The translations under genes and the position numbers were made by a program. The notes beneath the pieces were generated by a model. It was not told the DNA's origin and ran no database searches. It saw only the letters and a list, made by a program, of their open reading frames with translations. Below, piece by piece: positions 28,112-36,534 of a stretch of DNA of 64,000 nt; the stretch's first letter is position 1; each line of letters starts with the position of its first letter. Source of the stretch: Actinomycetota bacterium. Lineage in GTDB: Bacteria > Actinomycetota > Thermoleophilia > Solirubrobacterales > Solirubrobacteraceae. The DNA lies in contig VAXW01000002.1 in assembly GCA_005884115.1 (NCBI GenBank), positions 124,001-188,000 of the forward strand, written 5' to 3'.

Positions 28112-29082
28112 CGCAGATCGGCTTCGTCGGCCTGGGGAAGATGGGCGGCAACATGGTGCGGCGCATCCGCCGCGACTCCGAGCATGAGGTGGTCGCGTTC
28201 GACTTCGACCGCGCCGCCGTGCAGCGCGCTGTGAAGAGCGATGCCAAGGGCGCGCGCTCGCTGAAGGAGCTCGTGAAGGGCCTGCGCCCGCCACGCATGG
28301 TGTGGGTCATGGTGCCGGCCGGCGACCCCACCCAGCAGACCGTCGACGCGCTCGCGAAGCTGCTCGACCGCGGAGACGTGATCATCGACGGCGGCAACTC
28401 GCGCTGGACCGACGACAAGCGCCGGGCGAAGGCGCTGAGGCCCGCCGGTATCGACTACGTCGACGTGGGCGTGTCAGGAGGCGTGTGGGGGCTTGAGGTC
28501 GGCTACTGCATGATGGTCGGCGGGCCCGCCAAAGCCGTCAGGCGCCTCGCCCCGATCCTGGACGTGCTCGCCCCGCCGACCAACGAGCAGAGCCGGGCCG
28601 CGATCGGTCCCAGGGGCTGGCTGCACTTCGGAGGGCCCGGCGCAGGCCACTACGTGAAGATGGTTCACAACGGCATCGAGTATGGGCTCATGCAGGCCTA
28701 CGCCGAGGGATTCGACGTCTTCGACAAGTGCGAGTATGAGCTTGACAAGGCCAAGATCGCGCACCTCTGGGGACAGGGGTCGGTCGTGCGCTCGTGGCTG
28801 TGCGAACTGGCCGCGCTCGCGTTCGAGGCGAACGGCAACGGGCTGGAGTCGATCGAGGGCTACACCGCCGACTCGGGCGAGGGCCGCTGGACGATCGCGG
28901 ACGCGACCGCCCACGATGTCCCCACGCCCGTGATCACCGCCTCGCTGTATGAGCGCATGCGCTCCCGCGGGAGCGGAGAGTTCGCCGACAGAGTGCTCGC
29001 CGCTCTGCGCAACGAGTTCGGCGGGCACGCCGTCAAGCGGGCGGGCAGGGCCTATGGCAAAACCTCTCGCGGGAGCTCCTGA
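28108..29082 (+). CDS. gnd: 6-phosphogluconate dehydrogenase (decarboxylating), short class
   Basis: 324 residues. Rossmann motif GFVGLGKMGGNMVRRIRRD, then DVGVSGGVWGLEVGYCMMVG and the active-site GPGAGHYVKMVHNGIEYGLM with catalytic Lys. The length is that of the YqeC/GndA short class, not the ~470-residue E. coli type. Converts 6-phosphogluconate to ribulose-5-phosphate, CO2 and a reduced nicotinamide. A perfect AAGGAGGT (28095-28102) lies 5 bases before the ATG, inside pgi. Confidence 0.92.
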   Translation: MTQIGFVGLGKMGGNMVRRIRRDSEHEVVAFDFDRAAVQRAVKSDAKGARSLKELVKGLRPPRMVWVMVPAGDPTQQTVDALAKLLDRGDVIIDGGNSRWTDDKRRAKALRPAGIDYVDVGVSGGVWGLEVGYCMMVGGPAKAVRRLAPILDVLAPPTNEQSRAAIGPRGWLHFGGPGAGHYVKMVHNGIEYGLMQAYAEGFDVFDKCEYELDKAKIAHLWGQGSVVRSWLCELAALAFEANGNGLESIEGYTADSGEGRWTIADATAHDVPTPVITASLYERMRSRGSGEFADRVLAALRNEFGGHAVKRAGRAYGKTSRGSS

Positions 29083-29086
29083 GCAG

Positions 29087-30637
29087 GTGAGCGTCACCCG
29101 CGAGCAGCCCGCGGCGCTCAGCGAGGCCGAGAACCCGCTCACCGCTGGGCTCGAGCGCCTGCCGGTGCCTGCGACGACGCTCGTCATATTCGGGGCCACG
29201 GGCGATCTCGCGCGTCGCAAACTGCTGCCCGCGCTCTACAACCTCGCCCACGATGGCGCGCTGCCGCAGCGCTTTCACCTCGTGGGAGTCGCGCGGCGCG
29301 AAAAGGCGCACGAGGACTACCGCGCGGAGTGCGAGCAGGCGATCCGCCAGTTCTCGCGGCGCCCGCCCGACGCGACGGTTCTGCAAGGGCTGCTAGAGCA
29401 GGTGAAGTACGTGCCCGGGGTGTTCGACGACGAAGGCGTCTACGCCGCCCTCGGCGAGGTGCTCGACGAGTTTCAGGAGCGGGCCGGCGAACCGTTGAAC
29501 CGTGTCTTCTATCTCTCGACGGCGCCCTCGTTCTTCCCCGTGATCGTCGAGCAGCTCGGCCACTCAGAGCTCGCCCACCTAAAGGACGCGGACGTGCGCG
29601 TTGTTATCGAGAAGCCTTTCGGGACCACGCTGGCGGAGGCGGAGGAGCTCAACCGGCGCGTGCTCGCGATCTTCGACGAGTCGCAGGTCTTCCGCATCGA
29701 CCACTACCTCGGCAAGGAGACCGTGCAGAACATGATGGCGTTCCGCTTTGCCAACGGGATGTTCGAGCCGCTGTGGAACCGCAACTACATCGACAGCGTC
29801 CAGATCACGGCTGCCGAGGACATCGGCATCGGCAGCCGCGCCGCCTACTACGACGCAGCCGGCGCGCTGCGCGACCTGATCCAGAACCACATGCTGCAGC
29901 TGCTGTGCCACGTCGCAATGGAGCCCCCTGGGAGCTTCACGGCCGAAGAGGTGCGCAACGAGAAGGTCAAGATCCTGCACGCTATCCCGCAACCGACAGC
30001 GGCCGAGATCGCGAACATGGCCGTGCGCGCGCAGTACACCGCCGGCCACGCCGGGGGCGAGGACGTGCCCGGATACGTCTCCGAGCCGGGCGTGCCCGAG
30101 GACTCCACGACCGAGACGTACGCGGCGCTGCGCCTGGAAGTCGACAACTGGCGCTGGGCGGGCGTGCCCTTCTACATACGAACCGGCAAGCGCCTGGCGC
30201 GCAAGATCACCGAGATCGCCGTCACGCTCAAGCCGGTGCCGCACCTGGCCTTCAGCCATGCCGGCTCGCTGGGCGTCCAGCCCAACCAGCTAGTGCTCAC
30301 GCTGCAGCCCAACGAGGGCGTCTCCCTGCGGCTCGGCGCCAAGATCCCGGGCACGCGCATGATCATCCGCCCGGTCAACATGCAGTTCCTGTACGGCACC
30401 TCGTTCCTCTCGCAGTCGCCAGAGGCGTACGAGCGGCTGATAACCGACGCCATGCGCGGAGACGCGACGCTGTTCACCCGAAACGACGAGGTCGAGGCGC
30501 AGTGGCGCATCTGCGATCCGATCGTGCAGTACTGGGCGCGGGCTCCCGGCCCGCTGCCGCACTACCAAGCCGGCTCGCAGGGGCCCGCGGAGGCCGGCGA
30601 GCTGCTGCGGCAGGGCGACGGCTGGCGCGCGATCTGA
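29087..30637 (+). CDS. zwf: Glucose-6-phosphate dehydrogenase
   Basis: 516 residues from GTG at 29087; an ATG at 29054 would overlap gnd by 29 bases. The coenzyme fold has LVIFGATGDLARRKLLPALY, then VIEKPFG and the active-site RIDHYLGKETVQNMM with catalytic His. NRNYIDSVQITAAEDIGIG and IRTGKRLARK are further family blocks. Oxidises glucose-6-phosphate to 6-phosphogluconolactone with NADP. Its TGA overlaps the opcA ATG by one base. Confidence 0.93.
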   Translation: MSVTREQPAALSEAENPLTAGLERLPVPATTLVIFGATGDLARRKLLPALYNLAHDGALPQRFHLVGVARREKAHEDYRAECEQAIRQFSRRPPDATVLQGLLEQVKYVPGVFDDEGVYAALGEVLDEFQERAGEPLNRVFYLSTAPSFFPVIVEQLGHSELAHLKDADVRVVIEKPFGTTLAEAEELNRRVLAIFDESQVFRIDHYLGKETVQNMMAFRFANGMFEPLWNRNYIDSVQITAAEDIGIGSRAAYYDAAGALRDLIQNHMLQLLCHVAMEPPGSFTAEEVRNEKVKILHAIPQPTAAEIANMAVRAQYTAGHAGGEDVPGYVSEPGVPEDSTTETYAALRLEVDNWRWAGVPFYIRTGKRLARKITEIAVTLKPVPHLAFSHAGSLGVQPNQLVLTLQPNEGVSLRLGAKIPGTRMIIRPVNMQFLYGTSFLSQSPEAYERLITDAMRGDATLFTRNDEVEAQWRICDPIVQYWARAPGPLPHYQAGSQGPAEAGELLRQGDGWRAI

Positions 30638-31743
30638 TGAGCAGAACCGACGCTGTCTGGAGCGAGCAGGACACGACGCCGGACGCGATCGAACGCGCCC
30701 TGCGCGAGCTGCTTGCCGAGCGCCACGCCGAAAGCGAAAGCTTCGTCCCGGCTCGCGTTCTGAACATGATCGTCTTCGTCGAGGATGAGTGGGGCGGCGA
30801 AATCGCCAACCGCTTGCGCAACGTCGGCCGCTACCACGCCTCCCGGCTGCTCGTCCTCTCGCACGAGCCGCGACGCGAGCGCCTGGATGCGCGCGTCACG
30901 ATCGTCTCCGATGCCGATCCCGCGCCCGGCGAGCTGGCGCTGCTGCGCGAGACGGTGATCGTGCGGCTCGGCGACCGCCACCTCGACGACCTCTTCACGA
31001 TCGCCGATCCGCTCATGGTGTCGGATCTGCCGACGCTGCTGTGGTTTCCGCACGGACACCCAGACGCAGCCGACGCCCTGCTCGCGCTGGCCCAGGCGGC
31101 GCTGATCGATTCGATCGAGGAGCCGGTGTGGCGCTCCGCGATCGATCGCGCGTGCGAGCTTTCAAAGAGCCTCTACGTGGTCGACCTAGCCTGGCTGCGC
31201 TCGACTCCCTGGCGCGAGCGCGTGGCCGCGACGTTCGACCCGCCTCGCACGCGCGCAGAGCTCGCGCTGCTCAGCGAGGTGGCGATCTCCCATCACCCCG
31301 ACTCGACTGTCGCGGCGCTGCTGCTGATCGGCTGGCTCTCCTCAAGGCTCGGCTGGACGCTCGAGCCGGCCCGCATCTCGAGCTCAGGACCGCGAGCAAG
31401 CTGCGTGGAAGGCGAAGCGCGGGCCGGCGAGCGGCGCCTTGCGCTCTCGCTGAGGAGCGCTCCCGAGCTCGAGGTTCCGGGGCTCGCGGGCGTCGCGCTT
31501 GCGAGCGAGTCCGGGCTGCGCCTCGCGCTCGACAGGGGACCAGGGGGCCTGCGCGCGCGCCGGCGGGAGCCGGACGGCGAGGAGCGCACGTGGACGCTGC
31601 TCGGCGCATCGCGCGGGGAGGGAGGCATCCTGGGCGAGGGCATCAGGGCTGCGCTGCTGCGCGACCCCACCTACACCCCGGCGCTGAGGGCGGCCCAGGC
31701 GATGCTTCCTGACGAGACCCACGCCGCCGCCGCGACCGCGTGA
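30637..31743 (+). CDS. opcA: Glucose-6-phosphate dehydrogenase assembly protein OpcA
   Basis: 368 residues from the ATG that shares a base with the zwf stop. Characteristic blocks: ARVLNMIVFVEDEWGGEIAN near residue 40, RNVGRYHASRLLVLSHEPRR, then ADPLMVSDLPTLLWFPHGHP and SLYVVDLAWLRSTPWRERVA. OpcA is an allosteric activator/assembly factor of Zwf in actinobacteria and cyanobacteria. Gene order zwf-opcA-pgl is the actinobacterial one. Its last four bases (GTGA) overlap pgl. Confidence 0.92.
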   Translation: MSRTDAVWSEQDTTPDAIERALRELLAERHAESESFVPARVLNMIVFVEDEWGGEIANRLRNVGRYHASRLLVLSHEPRRERLDARVTIVSDADPAPGELALLRETVIVRLGDRHLDDLFTIADPLMVSDLPTLLWFPHGHPDAADALLALAQAALIDSIEEPVWRSAIDRACELSKSLYVVDLAWLRSTPWRERVAATFDPPRTRAELALLSEVAISHHPDSTVAALLLIGWLSSRLGWTLEPARISSSGPRASCVEGEARAGERRLALSLRSAPELEVPGLAGVALASESGLRLALDRGPGGLRARRREPDGEERTWTLLGASRGEGGILGEGIRAALLRDPTYTPALRAAQAMLPDETHAAAATA

Positions 31744-32483
31744 CGCGCCTGACGAGCTGCGCCGACGCCGAGGCCGCCGCCGCGCGGGCGGCTGATGAGG
31801 TTGCACGCGGCCTTCGCGATGCCGCGCGCGATCGCGGCGTCGCCCACCTCGCGCTCAGCGGGGGCACCAGCCCCAAGCGCGCCTATGAGCTATTGCGCGA
31901 CGAGCTCGAGAGCTGGGAGGCCGTCGAGGTGTGGTTCGTCGACGAGCGCTGCGTGCCCCCGGAGCACGAGCAGAGCAACTTCCGGCTCGCACGCGAAGCG
32001 CTGCTCGAGGGCGCGGCGGGGCTCGCGAGCGAGCGCGTGCATCGCATGCCGGGCGAGCTCGGCCCGCAGGATGGGGCGCGCAGCTACGAAACCGAGCTGC
32101 GCGAGCGCTTGACGGCGCCCGAAGCGGCTTCCGGAGGGCGTCCCGATTCGATGCCCCTCCTCGACATTGCCGTGCTCGGCATCGGGCCCGACGCGCACGT
32201 GGCGTCGCTGTTCCCGGGAGCTGCCACGCTCGAGGAGCGCGAGGCGCTGTGCCTGGGGGTCAGCGACTCGCCCAAGCCGCCGCCAGAGCGGATCACGCTC
32301 AGCTTGCCGATGCTGCGGGCCGCGCGGCGCTGCCTGCTGCTCGCCACCGGAGCAGAAAAGTCGGGTGCGGTCGAGGCGATGCTGGGAGCGCCGAGCAGTC
32401 ACGCTCCAGCCAGCCTGCTGCGCCGCGAGCGCCTGACGGTCGTGCTCGACGACGCCGCGGACCCCACGCCTCATGCGCGCTGA
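31740..32483 (+). CDS. pgl: 6-phosphogluconolactonase
   Basis: 247 residues from GTG at 31740. Sugar isomerase-like fold: HLALSGGTSPKRAYELLRDE, VWFVDERCVPPEHEQSNFRL, and DIAVLGIGPDAHVASLFPGA with the catalytic His. Hydrolyses the lactone made by Zwf. The codons overlap opcA and its end overlaps a possible longer egtB frame, so the run is tightly packed. Confidence 0.92.
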   Translation: MTRLTSCADAEAAAARAADEVARGLRDAARDRGVAHLALSGGTSPKRAYELLRDELESWEAVEVWFVDERCVPPEHEQSNFRLAREALLEGAAGLASERVHRMPGELGPQDGARSYETELRERLTAPEAASGGRPDSMPLLDIAVLGIGPDAHVASLFPGAATLEEREALCLGVSDSPKPPPERITLSLPMLRAARRCLLLATGAEKSGAVEAMLGAPSSHAPASLLRRERLTVVLDDAADPTPHAR

Positions 32484-32505
32484 GTTCATACAGTGGGGGC
32501 CAACG

Positions 32506-33648
32506 ATGGCCGCGACCGCCCCTAGCGCAAGCCCGCAGCCCGCGGATGGGGAGCAGGCGATCAGCGCGCTACAGGCGGCGCGCGTCCGCACCACGGCGCT
32601 CGTCGCGCAGCTCAGCGACGAGCAGCTGCAGAGCGTGCACTCGCCGATCATGAGCCCGCTGGTCTGGGACCTCGCTCATATCGCCGCCTACGAGGACCTT
32701 TGGCTCGCGCACCGGCACGGTGGCCTGGAGCTCCTGCGAGGCGACCTCGCCGATGCCTACGACGCCTTCGAGACGCCACGCTCGGTGCGCGGCGAGATCG
32801 AGTTGCTGGGACCGAGCGAAGCGCGCGGGTACATGGACGCGGTGCGTGCGCGCACCGAGTGCGTGCTGAACGATCGCGGCGTCGGGGACGGCTTCGTGTG
32901 CGAGATGGTGGTGCGCCACGAGCTGCAGCACTCGGAGACGATGCGCCAGACGCTGGCCATCGCGGGGCTGCTCCCCGATGGCGAGCCCCCGCTGGCCGCG
33001 ATGGGGGGCGCCGACGGGTGGCTGAGGATTCCCGCGGGAGCGTTCGCGATGGGCGCCCGCGCCGAGGGGTTCGCCTACGACAACGAGCGGCCCCGCCACG
33101 AGGCGTGGACGGACGCCTTCCAGATCGCTCGGCGCCCCGCCAGCAACGCGGCGTGGATGCGCTTCGTCGAGCAGGGGGGCTACGAGCGCCGCGAGTGGTG
33201 GAGCGAGCAAGGCTGGGCGTGGAAAGCGCGGGGCGAGCGCGGCCAGCACACGGGAATCGCAGGAGCGGACCCCCACGCCCCCGTCTGTCACGTGAGCTGG
33301 TTCGAGGCCGACGCTTACGCCAGGGCGAACGCCGCGCGCCTGCCGACGGAGGCCGAGTGGGAGAAGGCCGCGACGCTCGGCACCGGCGACGGCGCGGCCG
33401 CCTGGAGGCTCCTGGAGGTGGGGCGTGTGTGGGAGTGGACGCAGAGCAGCTTCGGTGGCTACCCCGGTTTCGTCGCGCACCCCTATCGCGAGTACTCCGA
33501 GGTGTTCTTCGGAGAGCGCTACCGCGTGCTGCGTGGCGGCTCGTGGGCAACCGACGCGCGCGTGGCGACCCCGACGTTCCGCAACTGGGACCTGCCCGAG
33601 CGCCGCCAGATCTTCGCGGGCGTACGGCTGGCGCGCGATCTGCGCTAG
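32506..33648 (+). CDS. egtB: Hercynine oxygenase / ergothioneine biosynthesis sulfoxide synthase EgtB
   Basis: 380 residues from ATG at 32506; an ATG at 32473 overlaps pgl. The N-terminal DinB_2 domain has the iron-binding His in PLVWDLAHIAAYEDLWLA and the pair in VRHELQHSETMRQTL. The C-terminal formylglycine-enzyme-like domain has IPAGAFAMGA, CHVSWFEADAYARANAARLP and WEWTQSSFGGYPGF with LRGGSWATDARV. Joins hercynine to cysteine or gamma-glutamylcysteine with O2. Shorter than the ~430-residue mycobacterial form. Confidence 0.9.
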   Translation: MAATAPSASPQPADGEQAISALQAARVRTTALVAQLSDEQLQSVHSPIMSPLVWDLAHIAAYEDLWLAHRHGGLELLRGDLADAYDAFETPRSVRGEIELLGPSEARGYMDAVRARTECVLNDRGVGDGFVCEMVVRHELQHSETMRQTLAIAGLLPDGEPPLAAMGGADGWLRIPAGAFAMGARAEGFAYDNERPRHEAWTDAFQIARRPASNAAWMRFVEQGGYERREWWSEQGWAWKARGERGQHTGIAGADPHAPVCHVSWFEADAYARANAARLPTEAEWEKAATLGTGDGAAAWRLLEVGRVWEWTQSSFGGYPGFVAHPYREYSEVFFGERYRVLRGGSWATDARVATPTFRNWDLPERRQIFAGVRLARDLR

Positions 33649-33671
33649 CGTTCGCCGCTCCGAATCGACTC

Positions 33672-34709
33672 ATGGAGCCGACTACGCCAGCGGAACCGGT
33701 CGCGGATGCGGCCATTCGCATCGACTCCCATCTCGGTGCCGACGAGCGGACTCTCGCTGAGGACGTGCTCGACGGCCTCACGCGCCCGTTCAAGGAGCTG
33801 CCCCCCAAGCACTTCTACGACTCGCGCGGCGCGCAGCTGTTCGACCGCATCTGCGAGCTGCCCGAGTACTACCCGACCCGTGCCGAGCGCACGATCCTGA
33901 CCGACAGCGCCGAGGAGCTCTCACGCCTGACAAACGCCGCCGAGCTCGTAGAGCTCGGCTCGGGCACGGCCAGCAAGACGCGCGTGCTGCTGGACGCGCT
34001 CAGCGCTGCCGGCACGCTCGAGCGCTACATACCTGTGGACGTCACCGAGAGCGTCGTTCGCGAATGCGCGGCGGAGCTGACCGGCGAGTACCCGGGGCTG
34101 CGCGTGCACGGCGTGATCGGCGACTTGGAGCGCCACCTCGACCGCGTGCCGCCCGCCGAGGGGTCGCGCGTGGTCGCGTTCCTCGGCGGTACGATCGGCA
34201 ACTTCCCCCCTGGCAGCCGCAGGCGGGTTCTGCGCAAGATCGCCTCGCTGCTGGGTCCCGACGACCACCTGCTGCTGGGCACGGACCTCGTCAAGGACCC
34301 CGAGATCCTCGAAGCGGCCTACGACGACGCGCAGGGAGTCACGGCCGAGTTCAACCGCAACCTGCTGCAGGTGCTGAACCGCGAGCTCGGCGCCGACTTC
34401 GACCCTGACGATTTCGATCATGTCGCCCTGTTCGACGCCGAGCACGAATGGATCGAGATGCGCCTGCGCGCGCGCCGGGAGCACACGACGATCGTGCGCG
34501 ACCTGGACCTGCCGGTGCACTTCGACGCCGGTGAGGAGATGCGCACCGAGATCAGCGCCAAGTTCACGGCTGAGAGGCTCCAGAGCGACCTGTCCGCGGC
34601 TGAACTCGAGCTCGTTCACTGGCTGACGGATCCCGAGGAGCTGTTCGCGCTCACGCTCTCGCGTCCCGCCGGCGCGCTGGCGGAACCGGGCGCACAGCGG
34701 GTCGACTGA
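33672..34709 (+). CDS. egtD: L-histidine N(alpha)-methyltransferase EgtD
   Basis: 345 residues from ATG at 33672. The substrate-binding ICELPEYYPTRAERTIL and SAM motif ELGSGTASKTRVLLDAL are the EgtD signatures; FLGGTIGNFPPGSRRRVLR and LLLGTDLVKDPEILEAAYDD follow. Trimethylates histidine to hercynine, the EgtB substrate. Gap to egtB is 23 bases. No egtA, egtC or egtE follows; the next gene is convergent. Confidence 0.93.
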   Translation: MEPTTPAEPVADAAIRIDSHLGADERTLAEDVLDGLTRPFKELPPKHFYDSRGAQLFDRICELPEYYPTRAERTILTDSAEELSRLTNAAELVELGSGTASKTRVLLDALSAAGTLERYIPVDVTESVVRECAAELTGEYPGLRVHGVIGDLERHLDRVPPAEGSRVVAFLGGTIGNFPPGSRRRVLRKIASLLGPDDHLLLGTDLVKDPEILEAAYDDAQGVTAEFNRNLLQVLNRELGADFDPDDFDHVALFDAEHEWIEMRLRARREHTTIVRDLDLPVHFDAGEEMRTEISAKFTAERLQSDLSAAELELVHWLTDPEELFALTLSRPAGALAEPGAQRVD

Positions 34710-34743
34710 GCACGCCACGCGCGCGGCACAGCGGGTCCACCGA

Positions 34744-34760
34744 GGGCGCGGGACGCGCCC
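34744..34760. terminator. Hairpin between convergent egtD and fkbM-like gene
   Basis: A perfect 7-bp stem GGGCGCG/CGCGCCC with a 3-base loop sits between two converging genes. There is no T-run, so it would be a GC-only bidirectional terminator at best. Confidence 0.4.
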
Positions 34761-34797
34761 CAAGCCCGAGCCGACCCGGGCGGACGTGCCGGGACGC

Positions 34798-35661
34798 TCA
34801 GGAGCGCTGCAGCGTCTCGCCGGCGCCCGCGCGCGGCCGCGCGAGCGTGTGCGCGTTGCGCCCGCCGTGCTCGACCGGCACGTCTTCGTCGAGGTTCACC
34901 GTCTCGTACCCGAGCCCGTTCATGAGCTCCACGTAGGCGGCGTTGCAGTCATGCACCTCGCACAGCAGCACCGGCTTGAGCTCGGCGAGCGTGTCGCGCA
35001 TGCCCTCGATCGCCTCGAGCTCCGCGCCCTCGACGTCGATCTTGATCACGTCGGGCTTGGGCACCGAGCCCGACGCCAGCAGCTCATCGATCGAGGTCAC
35101 GGCGACCTCGATCCGCTCGCGATCCTCGCTCGGCACGGAGATGTGGGCGAGGCGCGAGAAGGCGGAGACCTCGGAGATGATCAGGCTCGCAGAGCCCGAG
35201 CTGCGGGCGATCGCCGTCTGGTGCAGCTCCACCCACTCGATGGCGTTCAGCGCAAGGTTCTCGCGGATCGCGGCGACGTTCTCGGGCACGGGCTCGAACG
35301 CGACCACGCGTCCGCTCGGCCCGACGATAGAGGCCGCGATGAGCGTCACGAAGCCGACGTTCGCGCCGACGTCGAAGAACGTCATTCCCGGCGCGAGCTC
35401 GCGCCGCAGCGCCTCCTGCAGCGGGCGCTCGGCGGTGCCGGTCGCAAAAGCCACGGCCGAGCCGTGCAGGTTGATGCGCAGCCCGCGACCCGGCCCGCTG
35501 AGGATCGGCACGGGCCTCCAGCGCAGCGTGTGCGACGTCCGCCGCCAGACGGTCCGCACGAGCGGGTTCGTGTGCTGCGCGGCGGCGATCCTCTTCGGCA
35601 GGCGCCGCTCGATCAGCCACGACAGCAGCCGCAGTGACCCTCTCGTCGTCCGCTGCCGCAT
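34798..35661 (-). CDS. FkbM-family methyltransferase
   Basis: 287 residues from ATG at 35661 (MRQRTTRGSLRLL). SAM motif MTFFDVGANVGFVTLIAASI, then GRVVAFEPVPENVAAIRENL, and the FkbM hallmark DVIKIDVEGAELEAIEGMRD. FkbM enzymes O-methylate sugars or other small hydroxyl groups, often in glycan or lipid clusters. Acceptor unknown. Divergent from the SDR gene at 35720. Confidence 0.88.
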   Translation of the reverse strand: MRQRTTRGSLRLLSWLIERRLPKRIAAAQHTNPLVRTVWRRTSHTLRWRPVPILSGPGRGLRINLHGSAVAFATGTAERPLQEALRRELAPGMTFFDVGANVGFVTLIAASIVGPSGRVVAFEPVPENVAAIRENLALNAIEWVELHQTAIARSSGSASLIISEVSAFSRLAHISVPSEDRERIEVAVTSIDELLASGSVPKPDVIKIDVEGAELEAIEGMRDTLAELKPVLLCEVHDCNAAYVELMNGLGYETVNLDEDVPVEHGGRNAHTLARPRAGAGETLQRS

Positions 35662-35719
35662 CGCGCGACACCATACGCCACCCCGGCCGCGCGCGAACGC
35701 TACCGGTAAGGTGCCCGAC

Positions 35720-36484
35720 ATGAAGATCGACGGCGCCTCAGCGCTCGTGGTCGGCGGCGCCTCCGGCCTCGGCGAGGCGACCGCACGCCGCCTGCACGCG
35801 CTCGGCGCCGCGCTGACGATCGCCGACGTCAACGCCGAGAAAGGCGCCGCGCTGGCGGCAGAGCTCGCGGGCAGCGAGTTCGTTGCGTGCGACGTACGCG
35901 AGGAGGACCAGGTGCAGGAAGCGGTCCAGCGCGCCAGCGCGCGTGAGGGCGGCCTGCGCATCTCGGTTTGCTGCGCAGGCACAGGCTGGGCGCAGAAGAT
36001 CGCGGGCTCCAAGGGGCCGCACCCGTTGATGCCGTTTGAGACGATCATCGCGATCAACCTGATCGGATCCTTCAACGTGCTGCGCTTCGCCGCCGCGGCC
36101 ATGATCTCCAACGAGCCGCTCGACGACGCCGAACGCGGAACGTGCGTGAACACCGCCTCGATCGCCGCCTGGGACGGACAGGTGGGCCAGATTGCCTACT
36201 CTGCCTCCAAGGGAGGCGTCGTGGCGCTCACGCTGCCCGCCGCGCGCGACCTCGCGCAGTACGGGATCAGGGTCAACACGATCGCGCCGGGGCTGTTCGA
36301 CACGCCCCTGCTCGCTGCCCTGCCCGAGGAGGCGCGCCAGAAGCTCGGCGCCGGCGTCCCCTACCCGCAGCGCCTCGGCCGGCCCGAGGAGTACGCACAG
36401 CTCGCCTGCCAGCTCGTCGAGAACCCCATGCTCAACGGCGAGACGATCAGGCTGGACGGCGCGCTGCGCATGCCCCCGCGCTAG
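35720..36484 (+). CDS. Short-chain dehydrogenase/reductase, HSD10-like
   Basis: 254 residues from ATG at 35720. NAD-binding ALVVGGASGLGEATARRLHA, then CVNTASIAAWDGQVGQIAYS followed by ASKGG gives the Ser-Tyr-Lys active site, and INLIGSFNVLRFAAAAM is the HSD10 helix. Family members oxidise 2-methyl-3-hydroxybutyryl-CoA or straight 3-hydroxyacyl-CoA. The convergent thiolase could use its product, which fits beta-oxidation or isoleucine breakdown. Confidence 0.88.
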   Translation: MKIDGASALVVGGASGLGEATARRLHALGAALTIADVNAEKGAALAAELAGSEFVACDVREEDQVQEAVQRASAREGGLRISVCCAGTGWAQKIAGSKGPHPLMPFETIIAINLIGSFNVLRFAAAAMISNEPLDDAERGTCVNTASIAAWDGQVGQIAYSASKGGVVALTLPAARDLAQYGIRVNTIAPGLFDTPLLAALPEEARQKLGAGVPYPQRLGRPEEYAQLACQLVENPMLNGETIRLDGALRMPPR

Positions 36485-36505
36485 CGCTCGCCCACGCGCG
36501 ACACC

Positions 36506-36520
36506 CCTGCCGCCGGCAGG
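36506..36520. terminator. Hairpin between convergent SDR and thiolase genes
   Basis: Stem CCTGCC/GGCAGG with loop GCC in the 50-base gap between two stops. No T-run; weak candidate. Confidence 0.3.
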
Positions 36521-36534
36521 CGGCTCATCAAAAG

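Noticed and set aside
29329-30636. Upstream in-frame extension of opcA
   Set aside because: It runs through zwf in another frame; the ATG at 30637, overlapping the zwf stop, is the real start.
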